Shown in pieces: positions 63,538 to 64,000 of a stretch of 64,000 bases of DNA. This DNA comes from Staphylococcus sp. Its GTDB lineage: Bacteria > Bacteroidota > Bacteroidia > Bacteroidales > Muribaculaceae. A program made the position numbers and the translations under genes. Position 1 is the first letter of the stretch. Each line of letters opens with the position of its first letter. Location: assembly GCA_023665865.1 (NCBI GenBank), contig JAMPDC010000001.1:1413989-1477988 (forward strand), given 5' to 3'. Under the pieces are notes generated by a model. That model worked only from the letters and a program-made list of their open reading frames with translations. It was not told the origin of the DNA and ran no database searches.

Positions 63538-64000
63538 TTATTTGTTTTTGATAATCTGCGCCATGAATTCACACTCGGTGACAATCTTCTCTCCAACGAA
63601 GGCATAGCCCTTCATCATGGCGCAACCACGACGGAGCTCGGTCATGAAAGATACATGGAAGATGAGAGTATCGCCGGGGACAACCTTCTGGCGGAACTTC
63701 ACGTTGTCGATCTTCATAAAGTAGGTGGAGTAGCGCTCGGGCTCGTCAAGACCGCTGAGCACGAGGATGCCGCCGGTCTGTGCCATGGCTTCAATCTGGA
63801 GCACACCGGGGAGCACCGGCTCCTGGGGGAAATGGCCCTGGAAGAATGGCTCGTTGGCGGTGATATTTTTGACACCTACGATATAGTTTGTACCCTTTTC
63901 GATGATCTTGTCCACGAGGAGGAAGGGGTAGCGGTGGGGGAGCATCTCGCGGATACGGTTGTTGTCCATGAGTGCTTCCTTGTTGGGATTGTAGATCGGA
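63538..64000 (-). CDS. lpxC-fabZ: Bifunctional LpxC-FabZ, FabZ (C-terminal) part, cut by window end
   Basis: 3-hydroxyacyl-ACP dehydratase domain: MLPHRYPFLLVDKI, ANEPFFQGHFPQEPVLPGVLQIEAMAQTGG with the catalytic His and Glu, and FRQKVVPGDTLIF. An in-frame ATG at 63969 would give a free-standing FabZ, but the frame stays open to the edge and the upstream residues PIYNPNKEAL read like the linker of the LpxC-FabZ fusion usual in Bacteroidetes. LpxC deacetylates the lipid A precursor; FabZ serves fatty-acid synthesis. The LpxC part lies beyond the window. Confidence 0.9.
   Translation of the reverse strand, partial: PIYNPNKEALMDNNRIREMLPHRYPFLLVDKIIEKGTNYIVGVKNITANEPFFQGHFPQEPVLPGVLQIEAMAQTGGILVLSGLDEPERYSTYFMKIDNVKFRQKVVPGDTLIFHVSFMTELRRGCAMMKGYAFVGEKIVTECEFMAQIIKNK

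Noticed and set aside
63538-63969. Stand-alone fabZ starting at 63969
   Set aside because: The frame stays open to the window edge with linker-like residues, as in the usual LpxC-FabZ fusion.

Overview
The window looks like a chromosomal segment of a gut Bacteroidales bacterium, most likely of the Muribaculaceae. The reasons are SusC/SusD pairs, a hybrid two-component regulator, gliding-type GldE/GldD, fimbrillin-like lipoproteins, a fused LpxC-FabZ, and promoters of the Bacteroidetes form (TTTG, 19 bp, TAnnTTTG). The genus is inference. Most genes look GC-rich; a few patches (about 6.1-7.3 kb and 24.8-26.8 kb) look AT-rich and may have been acquired more recently.

Layout. 0-6 kb: housekeeping genes on the + strand (end of cysE, a THUMP RNA methyltransferase, purD, a DUF6427 membrane protein, pdxB, one unknown). 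6-7.3 kb: two AT-rich minus-strand secreted unknowns. 7.3-7.6 kb: a gene-free stretch that folds into a long rod resembling 6S RNA. 7.8-10.4 kb: gldE, gldD and a phosphopantetheinyl transferase. 10.4-14.6 kb: a DUF5119 lipoprotein and three fimbrillin-like lipoproteins. 14.6-16.4 kb: an XRE/S24 repressor, an array of 14 boxes of the form TTATNNACA arranged as two converging groups (an oriC candidate), tRNA-Met(CAU) and rpsU. 16.4-19.5 kb: a six-hairpin-glycosidase-like lipoprotein, a phosphodiesterase and a GNAT acetyltransferase. 19.6-23.6 kb: a DcaP-like porin, an ECF sigma factor with a likely anti-sigma factor and a third secreted protein, and a DUF3127 protein. 23.7-26.7 kb: a SanA-type protein with an extra C-terminal domain, an Abi-family gene with an apparent N-terminal frameshift, and a degenerate retropepsin-like protein.

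26.9-60.0 kb is a large polysaccharide utilisation locus for decorated xylan. Its core repeats the order known from Prevotella and Bacteroides xylan systems: SusC-SusD-SusC-SusD, a small surface lipoprotein, then a GH10 xylanase split by two inserted carbohydrate-binding modules (xusABCDE-xyn10C). Downstream come a CE1 esterase, GH43-CBM6, GH5, a GH97 fused to a CE6-like esterase, GH31 and GH127/146; upstream come two GH43 enzymes and a divergent 1327-residue hybrid sensor/regulator. A strong rho-independent terminator after the GH10 gene probably divides the locus into a highly expressed core and a weaker enzyme tail. Together the surface GH10 and GH5 would cut the backbone, SusCD would import oligosaccharides, and the periplasmic enzymes would strip arabinose, xylose, galactose and ester side groups; the regulator would sense a product in the periplasm.

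60.1-64 kb: a Yip1-type membrane protein, smpB, a lipoprotein overlapping an endonuclease I-like protein that lacks the usual Glu-His pair, then lpxA and the FabZ end of lpxC-fabZ.
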